From NCBI RefSeq assembly GCF_041270065.1, contig NZ_CP065958.1, positions 5,518,001 to 5,582,000 of the forward strand: 64,000 nucleotides of DNA, given 5' to 3'. The notes below the pieces were generated by a model that saw only the letters and a list, made by a program, of their open reading frames with translations, had not been told where the DNA came from and ran no database searches. Shown piece by piece: positions 56,499 to 64,000 of the stretch (position 1 is its first letter; each line of letters starts with the position of its first letter). The DNA comes from Streptomyces fradiae (lineage in GTDB: Bacteria > Actinomycetota > Actinomycetes > Streptomycetales > Streptomycetaceae). The position numbers and the translations under genes are program-made.

Positions 56499-56975
56499 CT
56501 ACGGCTTCCCGCGGCGGCCGCGCAGCTGCTCGGCGACCGGCTTCAGCGAGTCGTGGAGGTCGGTCAGGGCCTCCGGGCCGATCTGGTCGATGAAGTGCTT
56601 GCGCACCGACTCGACGTGGTGCGGGGCGACCTTGTGCATGGTCGCCATGCCCTCGTCCGTCAGCACCGCGTAGAGCCCGCGCCGGTCGGACTCGCAGTTC
56701 TCGCGGCGCACCAGGCCGGCGTTCTCCATCCGGGTGATCTGGTGCGAGAGCCGGCTCTTGGACTGCAGGGTGGCGGCGGCCAGATCGCTCATGCGCAGCC
56801 GCCGCTCCGCCGACTCCGAGAGGTTCACGAGGATCTCGTAGTCGTTCATCGTCAGGCCGAAGGGCTGGAGGTCCTTCTCCAACTGGTACGTCAGCATTCT
56901 GTTGACGTCCAGGAAGGTGCGCCAGGCGCACTGCTCTGCGTCCGTGAGCCAGGGGGTGGCGGTCTCGGTCTCCAT
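56499..56975 (-). CDS. MarR family transcriptional regulator
   Basis: 158 aa. Winged helix: LTMNDYEILVNLSESAERRLRMSDLA, then the recognition helix SKSRLSHQITRMENAGLV and wing RRENCESDRRGLYAVLT (one Cys in the wing). Dimerisation helices at both ends. The ATG (56973-56975 complement) has no ribosome binding site; TAGAAT (56982-56987) ends six bases before it, indicating a leaderless mRNA. An AT-rich stretch with AAGT-TGAAT-ACTT (56994-57006) just upstream may be its operator. Confidence 0.92.
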   Translation of the reverse strand: METETATPWLTDAEQCAWRTFLDVNRMLTYQLEKDLQPFGLTMNDYEILVNLSESAERRLRMSDLAAATLQSKSRLSHQITRMENAGLVRRENCESDRRGLYAVLTDEGMATMHKVAPHHVESVRKHFIDQIGPEALTDLHDSLKPVAEQLRGRRGKP

Positions 56976-56981
56976 ATATGG

Positions 56982-56987
56982 ATTCTA
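56982..56987 (-). promoter_or_regulatory. -10 box of a leaderless marR transcript
   Basis: TAGAAT on the minus strand, a perfect sigma-HrdB -10, six bases before the ATG at 56975. Confidence 0.6.
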
Positions 56988-57056
56988 CCTAAAGAAGTTG
57001 AATACTTGACGAACTCTGGGAGTGTGTTCGACGCGTCACGCTCCGCAGACTACCGC

Positions 57057-57860
57057 TCACAGACCGAAGCGACGCTGCAGGTCCCCCAGCTGGCCGGGAA
57101 GACGCGGTACCGACCCCGCCTGGTTCTGGCCGGAACCATGCGATCCAGGCATCCCCGGCACGGCACCCGGCACACCCGGTCCCGCCGCCGCCCCCGGCGC
57201 GCCGATCGCCCGCTCCGCCATCAGCAGCTCCGTGGACTGCAGCAGCACCGTACCGGCCCCGACGAACTCGAACTGGTGCTCCTCGCCCGACGAGCCGCCG
57301 ATGCCCGTCAGGGCCCGTACGCCGCCCATCACGCCGGTCAGATAGCCGTGATCGTAGTGGTGGCAGGGGGAGGGGCAGTCCGCCCAGCCGACCAGCGCCT
57401 GCGGATCCACCCGCAGCGGCGGCTCCATGAACACCACCGGACCGTTCGACGCCGCCACGAACTTCCCCGTACCGATCAGCGTCACGAAGCCCGGCACGAT
57501 CGACTGCTTCAGCGCCAGCGAGGGCTGGTACGCCAGCAGATTCCCCGAACGGATCGTCAGATTGCCCTCGTCCAGGTCGTACGAGTTCACGTCGAACGCC
57601 CGGTCCGCGAGCAGCATCTTCCCGCTGCCCTCCGCCACCACCCAGTCGCTCGCGTGCAGCGGCGAATGGAACGAGGTCCGCACCAGCCGGTCCAGCCGGC
57701 CGTGACCGATCCCGTTGAAGTCGATCCGCCCGTAATAGGCGATCATCTTGCCCTTCTGCAGGAACCACTGGGAGCCCTTCAGCTCCACGCAGAAGGTGTA
57801 CGGATTGACGTTGTCGTCCGACGGCAGAGTCATCGGGTCGTGGATCACAGGGGTGCTCAC
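57057..57860 (-). CDS. AIM24 family protein (third of three)
   Basis: 267 aa. Beta-rich AIM24/TRAP-like fold: FCVELKGSQWFLQKGKMIAYYG, GSGKMLLADRAFDVNSYDLD and LTIRSGNLLAYQPSL repeat strand patterns. A Gly/Pro-rich C-terminal tail (about 215-267). HHYDHGY and CPSPC add possible metal ligands. GTG (57858-57860 complement) overlaps the previous stop (GTGA), with gaggag upstream, so translation is coupled. Function unknown. Confidence 0.85.
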   Translation of the reverse strand: MSTPVIHDPMTLPSDDNVNPYTFCVELKGSQWFLQKGKMIAYYGRIDFNGIGHGRLDRLVRTSFHSPLHASDWVVAEGSGKMLLADRAFDVNSYDLDEGNLTIRSGNLLAYQPSLALKQSIVPGFVTLIGTGKFVAASNGPVVFMEPPLRVDPQALVGWADCPSPCHHYDHGYLTGVMGGVRALTGIGGSSGEEHQFEFVGAGTVLLQSTELLMAERAIGAPGAAAGPGVPGAVPGMPGSHGSGQNQAGSVPRLPGQLGDLQRRFGL

Positions 57861-58507
57861 AGCTTCTCCTCCGAGGCCTGGACGTAGACCGCGCCACTGC
57901 CGCTCAGCTCCAGCTGGAACGCCTCGCCCGAGCCCCGGCCCACCATGTCCCGCCAGCCGAGCGCCGTCGACAGCTTGTTGCGCACGTCGCCGTGGTGCGC
58001 CACGTACGCCTGCGGGTCGACGTGCACCGGACGGCCCGGCGTGATCGGCAGCTCGATCACCCCGCCGTGCGCCATCACGGCCACCGAGCCATGGCCCTTG
58101 AGGGTCGTGGTGAACAGGCCCTGACCGGTCACCTGGCCGCGCACCATGCCCATCACGCCGCCCTGCGAGCCCATGAACATGGTGCCCTGCTCCAGGGTGC
58201 CGTCGAAGGCGAGCAGCCGGTCGGCCTCCACGTAGAGGGTGTCGCCGGTCAGCGCGATCACCTGGATGTGGTGGCCGCCGTGCCCGAACATCACCGTGCC
58301 GCTGCCCTCCACGGTCATCAGCGGGGTCGCCTCGCCGGCCACCCGGCGGCCGATCATCGACATCAGACCGCCCTGGCCGCCCGTGATGTTCGGCGTGAAA
58401 CTGACGTCGCCGCGGTACGCGAGCATCGCGCCGCGCTGGCTGAAGAGCCGCTGCCCCGGAATCACCGTGGCCTCGATCATCTTGGAGTTGATCTCGCGGA
58501 ACGGCAT
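57857..58507 (-). CDS. AIM24 family protein (second of three)
   Basis: 216 aa. MPFREINSKMIEATVIPGQRLFSQRG start, glycine-rich centre GGQGGLMSMIGRRVAGE and the domain end GSGEAFQLELSGSGAVYVQASEEKL, which closely parallels the end of the first paralogue. ATG overlaps the upstream stop as TGATG. No signal peptide or membrane helix. Confidence 0.88.
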   Translation of the reverse strand: MPFREINSKMIEATVIPGQRLFSQRGAMLAYRGDVSFTPNITGGQGGLMSMIGRRVAGEATPLMTVEGSGTVMFGHGGHHIQVIALTGDTLYVEADRLLAFDGTLEQGTMFMGSQGGVMGMVRGQVTGQGLFTTTLKGHGSVAVMAHGGVIELPITPGRPVHVDPQAYVAHHGDVRNKLSTALGWRDMVGRGSGEAFQLELSGSGAVYVQASEEKL

Positions 58508-59145
58508 CAGACGTCACCTCCGATCGTGTTCCGCTCGGACGGCTGGACGTACACGAGTCCGTCACCTTCGAAGCGGATCTGGAACGCCTCGCCGCCGCCC
58601 TCGCCCAGGAAGGTGCGGAAGGTCACACCGGACTGGAAGCTCTGCTGGAGGTTGCCCTGGTGGGCGATGTACGCGCCGGGGTCGACCGACAGCGGGTACT
58701 GCGGGCTCACCCGGAGCACCACCGCCGGACCGTCCGACATGATCGCCGCCTGCCCGGTGCCCTCCACGGTCGTGGTGAACAGACCGTTGCCCGTCGCACC
58801 CCCGCGCAGCCCGGTGAACGTCGTGCCGGTGCGCAGCCCGGCGTCGGTGCAGAGCAGATTGCTCGCCTCCACCCACAGCTTGTCGCCGTGCAGTTGGACG
58901 AGGTTGATCTCGGAGGCCCGGTCGGCGAACCAGCAGGTTCCCTGCCCCCGTACCTCCATCACCTCCATCTGCTCACCGGTCAGCCGGCGGGTCACCATGC
59001 CCCGCAGACCCTCACCGCCGCCGGACATCTTCTTGAAGGCCATCTGGCCGTCGTAGGCGACCATCGAGCCGTTTTTCGCCTTCACGGCGTCGCCGGTCAT
59101 GGTCACGGCGAGCACTTTGCTGCCTTGGAGTCGGAACGTTGCCAC
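58507..59145 (-). CDS. AIM24 family protein (first of three)
   Basis: 212 aa. ATFRLQGSKVLAVTMTGDAVK, GGGEGLRGMVTRRLTGEQM and GEGGGEAFQIRFEGDGLVYVQPSERN. GTG (59143-59145 complement) is chosen to fit the family N-terminus; there is no ribosome binding site and TACCTT (59152-59157) ends six bases upstream, so the operon may start leaderless. The other two paralogues follow with overlapping starts and stops. Confidence 0.87.
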   Translation of the reverse strand: MATFRLQGSKVLAVTMTGDAVKAKNGSMVAYDGQMAFKKMSGGGEGLRGMVTRRLTGEQMEVMEVRGQGTCWFADRASEINLVQLHGDKLWVEASNLLCTDAGLRTGTTFTGLRGGATGNGLFTTTVEGTGQAAIMSDGPAVVLRVSPQYPLSVDPGAYIAHQGNLQQSFQSGVTFRTFLGEGGGEAFQIRFEGDGLVYVQPSERNTIGGDV

Positions 59146-59253
59146 CCAGGGAAGGTACTGGGCCCCCGGATAAAGGGACAGCAAAGTCGCCGTGCACAAT
59201 GGAACGGCCCTTGTGCATCCGTTCACAAGATCCGAACGAAGGTGACCCCTCCC

Positions 59254-59598
59254 GTGGACATCAAGACCGCCTCCTCCCTGCACCGGCTCCGGCTCGTCTC
59301 CGCACCGGAAGCAGTGTCCTTCCTGCTGCTCCTGGTCTGCTCGGTGCTGAAGCGGACGACGGACTTCAACGCGGTGCCGGTCATGGGCGCGATCCACGGC
59401 ATCCTCTTCATCCTCTACGTCCTCTTCTGGCTGGACGCCTGGAACAAGACCAAGTGGAGCTTCGGCACGGCCGCGCTCTACTTCGTCCTCTCCGTGCTTC
59501 CCTTCGGCGGCTTCGTCGCCGAGCGCAAGCTGAAGCGTGAGGCCGAGGCCGCGGTCATCGCGTCCCGCGCCCGCCGCGAGGGCGTGGTCAACGCATGA
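59254..59598 (+). CDS. DUF3817 family membrane protein
   Basis: 114 aa, three membrane helices (about 18-33, 43-60, 70-86). [30 protein letters not shown] and [19 protein letters not shown] fit the small integral membrane DUF3817 family of unknown function. GTG 59254 is used; GTG 59242 in the same frame is an alternative. Stop overlaps the next start (ATGA). Confidence 0.85.
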   Translation: MDIKTASSLHRLRLVSAPEAVSFLLLLVCSVLKRTTDFNAVPVMGAIHGILFILYVLFWLDAWNKTKWSFGTAALYFVLSVLPFGGFVAERKLKREAEAAVIASRARREGVVNA

Positions 59599-59888
59599 TC
59601 GTCGCGTTCTCGGTGACCCCCCTGGGTGTGGGGGAGGACGTCGGCGAGTACGTCGCCGACGCGGTCCGCGTCGTCCGCGAGTCGGGCCTCCCGAACCGTA
59701 CGGACGCCATGTTCACCTCGATCGAGGGCGAGTGGGACGAGGTGATGGACGTCGTCAAGCGCGCCGTCGCCGCCGTCGAGGCGCGCGCCCCGCGCGTCTC
59801 CGTCGTCCTGAAGGCGGACATCCGCCCCGGCGTGACGGACGGCCTGACGCAGAAGGTCGAGACGGTGGAGCGGCACCTGGGTGCGTGA
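59595..59888 (+). CDS. MTH1187 family thiamine-binding protein (DUF77)
   Basis: 97 aa. Ferredoxin-like fold: [46 protein letters not shown] and [13 protein letters not shown]. The family binds thiamine in structures; its role is unclear. ATG 59595 overlaps the DUF3817 stop, so both are co-translated. Confidence 0.88.
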   Translation: MIVAFSVTPLGVGEDVGEYVADAVRVVRESGLPNRTDAMFTSIEGEWDEVMDVVKRAVAAVEARAPRVSVVLKADIRPGVTDGLTQKVETVERHLGA

Positions 59889-59912
59889 CGCGTCCTCGCG
59901 GAGCCCCGGACC

Positions 59913-60353
59913 TCAATCGGTCCTGGGCTCCGTCGCGTCCAGGTGGTCGGCGACGCGCCGGAGCAGGGTGAGGAGGGTTCCGTACTCCTCGGGGGACAGG
60001 CTCTCGGTGACCCGGGACCGGAGGGCGGTGACCTGTTCGGCTATGCGGCGGTGGGCCGCGTGGCCCGGGGCGGTCAGTTGGATCGTGTCGGCGGGGCCGG
60101 GGCGGGCCCAGCCGCGGTGGACCAGGGCGTCGACGTAGGGGCGCGTCGACGGTTCGGCGGGGGAGAGGAAGGGGGCCAGGGTCTCGTCGATCCGGCTCGG
60201 GGTGATGGGCTCGTACGAGAGGGTGTTCAGGACCTGCCAGCCGCGCCGGGTCAGGTCGTCGGCGGCGAAGAGGCGGGCCATGGCGGCCTCGATCGCGCCG
60301 TCGATGTGCTTGAGCCAGTAGCCGAGCGGGCGCTGGGTGCGGAGGTCTTCCAT
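59913..60353 (-). CDS. MarR-type winged-helix regulator
   Basis: 146 aa. LTRRGWQVLNTLSYEPITPSRIDETL, STRPYVDALVHRGWA and the wing PGPADTIQLTAPG; helical C-terminus. ATG (60351-60353 complement) has GGGGGAA five bases upstream; an ATG at 60383 would add 10 residues beginning MHWRPRWGNV. Divergent from a second MarR gene, sharing a perfect palindrome. Confidence 0.85.
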   Translation of the reverse strand: MEDLRTQRPLGYWLKHIDGAIEAAMARLFAADDLTRRGWQVLNTLSYEPITPSRIDETLAPFLSPAEPSTRPYVDALVHRGWARPGPADTIQLTAPGHAAHRRIAEQVTALRSRVTESLSPEEYGTLLTLLRRVADHLDATEPRTD

Positions 60354-60388
60354 GACGTTCCCCCATCGTGGGCGCCAATGCATGTGTT

Positions 60389-60405
60389 TTTACAACAGTT
60401 GTAAA
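60389..60405. promoter_or_regulatory. Operator shared by two divergent MarR genes
   Basis: TTTACAACAGTTGTAAA is a perfect 8-bp inverted repeat with a single central A. TAAACT (60402-60407) overlaps it and ends seven bases before ATG 60415, so a bound repressor would block the promoter. Confidence 0.75.
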
Positions 60406-60414
60406 CTAGCATGC

Positions 60415-60942
60415 ATGTCGGACAAGCAACAGCGCCAGGCCCTCACCGCCGTCGAGCGCGCCATGGTCGCCATCCGCCGCAGCCAGACCCGCCGCTCCCT
60501 CGGCCGCCTCGCCCCGCCCGACGGCGAGGGCCGGCCCGTCGACCCCACCCTCTTCGGCGTCCTCGACGCCGTCGAGGAGCGTGACGGTGCCTGCTCCGTC
60601 TCGGACGTCGCCGCCGCGCTCGGGGTGGACCAGCCCCGGGCCAGCCGGCTGGTGCTGCGCGCCGCCGAGGAGGGGTGGTTGACGCGGGCCCCGGACCCCG
60701 GCGACGCCCGCCGGACGTTGCTCGCGCTCACGCCCGAGGGCCGGGATCGGCTCGACCGGACCCACCGCCTCCGTGAGGAGGTGTTCGCCCGGGCGATGGC
60801 GGACTGGCCGGCGGCCGACCGGGTGGAGTTCGCCCGGCTGCTCACCGCCTTCGTCGAGGGGTTCGGGCGGGAGGTCGGCTCGGCGCCCCAGGGTCCCCGG
60901 GCCGTCTGTCACCCGTTGCGCGTAGAGGATGGCGGGATCTGA
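60415..60942 (+). CDS. MarR family transcriptional regulator
   Basis: 175 aa. Winged helix: VDPTLFGVLDAVEERDGACSVSDVAAALGVDQPRASRLVLRAAEEGWL region with DPGDARRTLLALTPEG as wing. ATG 60415 lacks a ribosome binding site; -10 TAAACT lies seven bases upstream (leaderless). ATG 60411 is out of frame. Likely autoregulated through the palindrome at 60389-60405. Confidence 0.9.
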   Translation: MSDKQQRQALTAVERAMVAIRRSQTRRSLGRLAPPDGEGRPVDPTLFGVLDAVEERDGACSVSDVAAALGVDQPRASRLVLRAAEEGWLTRAPDPGDARRTLLALTPEGRDRLDRTHRLREEVFARAMADWPAADRVEFARLLTAFVEGFGREVGSAPQGPRAVCHPLRVEDGGI

Positions 60943-61033
60943 AAACCCCTCACTCGGACGCTTCCAGTCGACACGCCGATGAATGTCCCCTTTTGTGGGG
61001 CTATCGACAGGTTCGACGACAGCTGGAGGCACC

Positions 61034-62878
61034 GTGCGGCCGGGAGGCTACGACTACGACACCTACAGCCGACTCGCCGGTCCCCTCACGGAACCGGACC
61101 AGGCGAACGGGCCCTACCGGGTGCAGTACCGGAGTCTGCTCTCGAAGGAGCCGCACCGAATACGAGCCGTCCTCCTCATGGGGCTCGCGCCGCTGCTCTC
61201 GGCGCTGCTCCTGGCGTATCTCGTCTGGCCCAGCCACTGGACCGTGCGCGAGGGGGACGACGTCTGGCGGGTGCCGTACGACACCGTCATGCTCGTCGCG
61301 ATCGGGCTGATCTGCTTCTTCATGCTGGTGAACGTCACCTCGATCGCGCACGCCACCCTCGTCGCCCGTGACCCGATACCCGTGCGCGCCGCCCCCGGCA
61401 CCCGGGTCGCCTTCCTCACCACGTACGTGCCCGGCAAGGAACCGCTCTCCATGGTCCGGGCCACCCTCCAGGGGGCCGTACGGCTGCGCCACGACGGGCC
61501 GCTCGACGTGTGGCTGCTCGACGAGGGCGACGACGCCGACGCCAAGGCGCTCTGCGAGGAGCTCGGCGTCCGGCACTTCACCCGGGCCGGAGTCCCCGAG
61601 TGGAACCGCAGGAAGGGCGTCCACAAGGCCCGCACCAAGCACGGCAACTACAACGCCTGGCTCGCGATGCACGGCGACGGCTACGACTTCTTCGCCTCGG
61701 TCGACACCGACCACGTGCCGCTGCCCAACTTTCTTGAGCGGATGCTCGGCTACTTCCGCGACCCCGACATCGCCTTCGTGGTCGGCCCGCAGGTGTACGG
61801 CAACTACACCTCCGCCGTCACCAAGGCCGCCGAGTCGCAGCAGTTCCTCTTCCACGCGCTCATCCAGCGGGCCGGCAACCGCTACCGCACCCCCATGTTC
61901 GTCGGCACCAACAACGTCGTGCGGATCTCCGCCCTCAAGCAGATCGGCGGCCTGTACGACTCCATCACCGAGGACATGGCCACCGGCTTCGAACTGCACC
62001 GCCGCCGCAACCCGCTGACCGGCCGTTTCTGGCGCTCCGTCTACACCCCGGACGTGCTCGCGGTGGGGGAGGGGCCGGCCTCCTGGACCGACTTCTTCAC
62101 CCAGCAGCTGCGCTGGTCCCGCGGCACCTACGAGACGCTGCTCAAGCAATACTGGAAGGCGCCCTTCCGGACCCCGCCCGGACGGCTCCTCAACTACACG
62201 CTGATGCTGGTCTACTACCCGATGACGGCCGTCAACTGGCTGCTCGGCATCCTCTCCTGCGTCCTCTTCCTCTGGCTCGGCGCCTCCGGCACCCAGGTCT
62301 CCTCCTCGGTCTGGCTGATGATCTACAGCGACGCCGTCGCCCTGCAGATCGGCCTCTACCTCTGGAACCGCCGCCACAACGTCTCGCCGCACGAGCCCGA
62401 GGGCTCCGGCGGCCTCGCCGGCATGGCGATGTCCGCGATCTCCGCGCCGATCTACCTCAAGTCGCTGGGCTCCGCGCTGCTCCGCACCCGCGGCCGCTTC
62501 GTCGTCACCCCCAAGGGCGGCGAGGCCAGCCCCGACCGGATCCTCACCTTCCGGATCCATCTCTACTGGGCCGCCGTCCTCATCGCCTCCCTCGTCGCCT
62601 CCGTCCACTTCGGCCACACCCACGCCGCTATGCGCACCTGGGCCGTGCTCGCCCTGGTCATCGCGCTCGCCCCGATCACCGTGTGGGCCTTCACCGCCCA
62701 GCGCGAGAAGCGCCGGCTCCGGGTGCGCGCCGCCGCCCGGGCCAGGACCCGCGCCCGCGGCCGTACGGACGCCGCCGAGGGTCTCGCCGCCGAGGGCCGC
62801 ACCCTCGTCTCCACCCCGGCCAAGACCGGTCCCAAGCCCACCACCGCTCCCGCGCCCACGACGACCGGAGGGAACTGA
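61034..62878 (+). CDS. Cellulose-synthase-like family 2 glycosyltransferase (CslA-like)
   Basis: 614 aa. Two N-terminal membrane helices (about 45-64 and 83-107), a cytoplasmic GT2 domain with Asp162, DxD at 224-226 (SVDTDHV), TED at 312-314 and QQLRW at 357-361, the full D,D,D,QxxRW set of processive beta-glycan synthases, then at least four more helices and a basic tail. It should polymerise a beta-linked glycan from UDP-sugar and export it. GTG 61034 has GGAGG four bases upstream; the start at 60983 is rejected. The GlxA-like gene starts 3 bp after the stop. Confidence 0.9.
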   Translation: MRPGGYDYDTYSRLAGPLTEPDQANGPYRVQYRSLLSKEPHRIRAVLLMGLAPLLSALLLAYLVWPSHWTVREGDDVWRVPYDTVMLVAIGLICFFMLVNVTSIAHATLVARDPIPVRAAPGTRVAFLTTYVPGKEPLSMVRATLQGAVRLRHDGPLDVWLLDEGDDADAKALCEELGVRHFTRAGVPEWNRRKGVHKARTKHGNYNAWLAMHGDGYDFFASVDTDHVPLPNFLERMLGYFRDPDIAFVVGPQVYGNYTSAVTKAAESQQFLFHALIQRAGNRYRTPMFVGTNNVVRISALKQIGGLYDSITEDMATGFELHRRRNPLTGRFWRSVYTPDVLAVGEGPASWTDFFTQQLRWSRGTYETLLKQYWKAPFRTPPGRLLNYTLMLVYYPMTAVNWLLGILSCVLFLWLGASGTQVSSSVWLMIYSDAVALQIGLYLWNRRHNVSPHEPEGSGGLAGMAMSAISAPIYLKSLGSALLRTRGRFVVTPKGGEASPDRILTFRIHLYWAAVLIASLVASVHFGHTHAAMRTWAVLALVIALAPITVWAFTAQREKRRLRVRAAARARTRARGRTDAAEGLAAEGRTLVSTPAKTGPKPTTAPAPTTTGGN

Positions 62879-62881
62879 GCC

Positions 62882-64000
62882 ATGGCCTACCGGCCGTCCA
62901 AGCAGTTCAAGAAGACCCTGTTCGGCAGCGGTGCCGTCCTCGTCCTCGCGGCCCTCAACGCTCCGGCCGCCGTCTCCTTCGCGAGCGAGAAGTACCACGC
63001 GTACAAGATCGCGCAGCCCGAGTACATGAAGAAGTACGGCTCCTGGGACGTGGTCGACGTCCCCGAGCAGTACCGGGTCAACGCCATCCACGCCGCCCTG
63101 CTGCACACCGGCAAGGTGCTGCTCATCGCCGGCTCCGGCAACAACCAGAAGAAGTTCGACGCCGGCACCTTCGAGACCGTCCTGTGGGACCCGGTCAAGA
63201 ACACCTTCAAGAAGATCGACACCCCGGAGGACTTCTTCTGCTCCGGCCACACCCAGCTCCCCGACGGGCGCCTCCTGGTGGCCGGCGGCACCGCCCGCTA
63301 CGAGATCCTCGACGGCAAGGTGAAGAAGGCCGGCGGCGGCATGCGGGTCAAGAACGAGAGTCCCGACCGGGCGATCACCCTCAAGAAGGGCACCGTCTTC
63401 CGCTCGCCGTCCGGTGTCGAGTACGTGTCGAAGTTCGACGTCACCGTCCCCAAGGCCAAGCGCGAGTTCGAGATCTCGTACTTCAAGAGCGGCCAGATGA
63501 AGCCCTGGAAGACCAAGGTCACCGCGGCGGAGGCGCGGGTCTTCGTCGAGGCCGTCAAGGAGGGCCCGCAGGCGCTCACCACCGAGGCCGCGCAGTACGA
63601 GGTCGTCGGGCTCAAGGGCGACGACGCCGACAACGTCTACGGCCTGGCCCAGAAGCTCACCACCGAGAAGCAGGACTTCCAGGGCATCAAGGCGGCCTAC
63701 GAGTTCGACCCGAAGGCCGAGCGGTACATCCCGGTCGCGCCGATGAAGGACGCCCGCTGGTACCCGACCCTCGTCACCCTCGACGACGGCAAGGTGCTCG
63801 CGGTGTCCGGGCTCAACGACGTCGGCGACGTCGTCCCCGGCGACAACGAGATCTACGACCCGAAGACCAAGAAGTGGTCCAAGGGACCCTTCCGCTACTT
63901 CCCCACCTACCCGGCGCTCTTCCTCACCAAGGGCGGCAAGCTCCTCTACACCGGCTCCAACGCCGGTTACGGCCCCGCCGACAAGGGCCGCGAGCCGGGC
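62882..64000 (+). CDS. GlxA-like radical copper oxidase (partial, runs off the window)
   Basis: First 373 codons. One N-terminal membrane anchor (about 13-34), then a kelch beta-propeller start. FFCSGHTQL (Cys120) and ARWYPTL (Trp293, Tyr294) match the Cys-Tyr cofactor positions of the galactose oxidase/GlxA family. The remaining copper ligands (a Tyr-His pair and a His) would lie beyond the window edge. GlxA oxidises the glycan made by CslA and is needed for tip morphogenesis. GlxA-like segments YHAYKIAQPEYMKKYG and VAGSGNNQKKF are recognisable. ATG 62882 has ggaggg nine bases upstream. Confidence 0.88.
   Translation, partial: MAYRPSKQFKKTLFGSGAVLVLAALNAPAAVSFASEKYHAYKIAQPEYMKKYGSWDVVDVPEQYRVNAIHAALLHTGKVLLIAGSGNNQKKFDAGTFETVLWDPVKNTFKKIDTPEDFFCSGHTQLPDGRLLVAGGTARYEILDGKVKKAGGGMRVKNESPDRAITLKKGTVFRSPSGVEYVSKFDVTVPKAKREFEISYFKSGQMKPWKTKVTAAEARVFVEAVKEGPQALTTEAAQYEVVGLKGDDADNVYGLAQKLTTEKQDFQGIKAAYEFDPKAERYIPVAPMKDARWYPTLVTLDDGKVLAVSGLNDVGDVVPGDNEIYDPKTKKWSKGPFRYFPTYPALFLTKGGKLLYTGSNAGYGPADKGREPG

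Overview
The window is a contiguous piece of a Streptomyces chromosome. The evidence is a GC content above 70 %, frequent GTG and TTG starts behind purine-rich ribosome binding sites, the Streptomyces polarity proteins FilP and Scy, a NucS/EndoMS mismatch nuclease, and a gene order that matches, from memory, the S. coelicolor core region around SCO5352-SCO5405. I see no tRNA, rRNA, insertion sequence, prophage or CRISPR array. Most of it is core chromosome with a few accessory-looking inserts.

Layout. 1-6.6 kb: end of a response regulator, the ArgS-like nrtL, then lysA, hom, thrC and thrB (aspartate-family amino acids). 7-9.1 kb: rho with a very long low-complexity insert. 9.3-17 kb: an LCP cell-wall ligase, rpmE, prfA, prmC, tsaC, a phosphatase-like gene, a serine hydroxymethyltransferase paralogue and a WecA-type phosphosugar transferase. 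17.2-25.0 kb: the complete F1Fo ATP synthase operon atpIBEFHAGDC, then a DUF2550 gene. 25.7-29.6 kb: secreted chitinase chiC with DasR-type operators and the adjacent ChiR/ChiS-like two-component system. 29.7-36.1 kb: a membrane protein, a cobalamin adenosyltransferase, an ABC exporter divergent from its TetR regulator, and a three-gene operon (EamA transporter, unknown protein, cysteine desulfurase) behind a CsoR-family-type palindrome. 36.3-43.7 kb: 3-hydroxybutyryl-CoA dehydrogenase, a STAS protein, a large P-loop membrane protein, nucS, an SCO5389-family gene, an LLM-class oxidoreductase and a small zinc-ribbon protein. 43.7-53.4 kb: two tandem paralogous ABC transporters, filP and a very long scy. 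53.6-57 kb: methylmalonyl-CoA epimerase, thiolase, meaB and a MarR regulator. 57-60.9 kb: three translationally coupled AIM24 paralogues, two small genes and two divergent MarR-type regulators. 61-64 kb: a cellulose-synthase-like glycosyltransferase followed by a GlxA-like radical copper oxidase that runs off the window.

How the genes fit together. lysA and hom-thrC-thrB supply lysine and threonine. prmC methylates the release factor made by prfA, and tsaC serves tRNA modification, so the 10.5-13.5 kb block is a translation cluster. Adenosyltransferase, epimerase and MeaB all serve B12-dependent methylmalonyl-CoA mutase, and the thiolase and 3-hydroxybutyryl-CoA dehydrogenase feed acetyl-CoA into the same C4/ethylmalonyl-CoA metabolism. 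FilP and Scy build the hyphal tip cytoskeleton, and the terminal CslA/GlxA-like pair resembles the system that makes and oxidises the tip glycan.

The most interesting signals are the CsoR-type operator in front of the EamA/unknown/cysteine-desulfurase operon, a textbook sigma-R promoter for rpmE, CRP-like sites before the atp operon, a tyrosine-phosphatase-like protein with Ser at the nucleophile position, a recent 207-bp internal duplication in scy, an 11-bp direct-repeat array before an ABC transporter, and a recurrent leaderless architecture in front of regulator genes. All calls come from reading the sequence; no database search was run.
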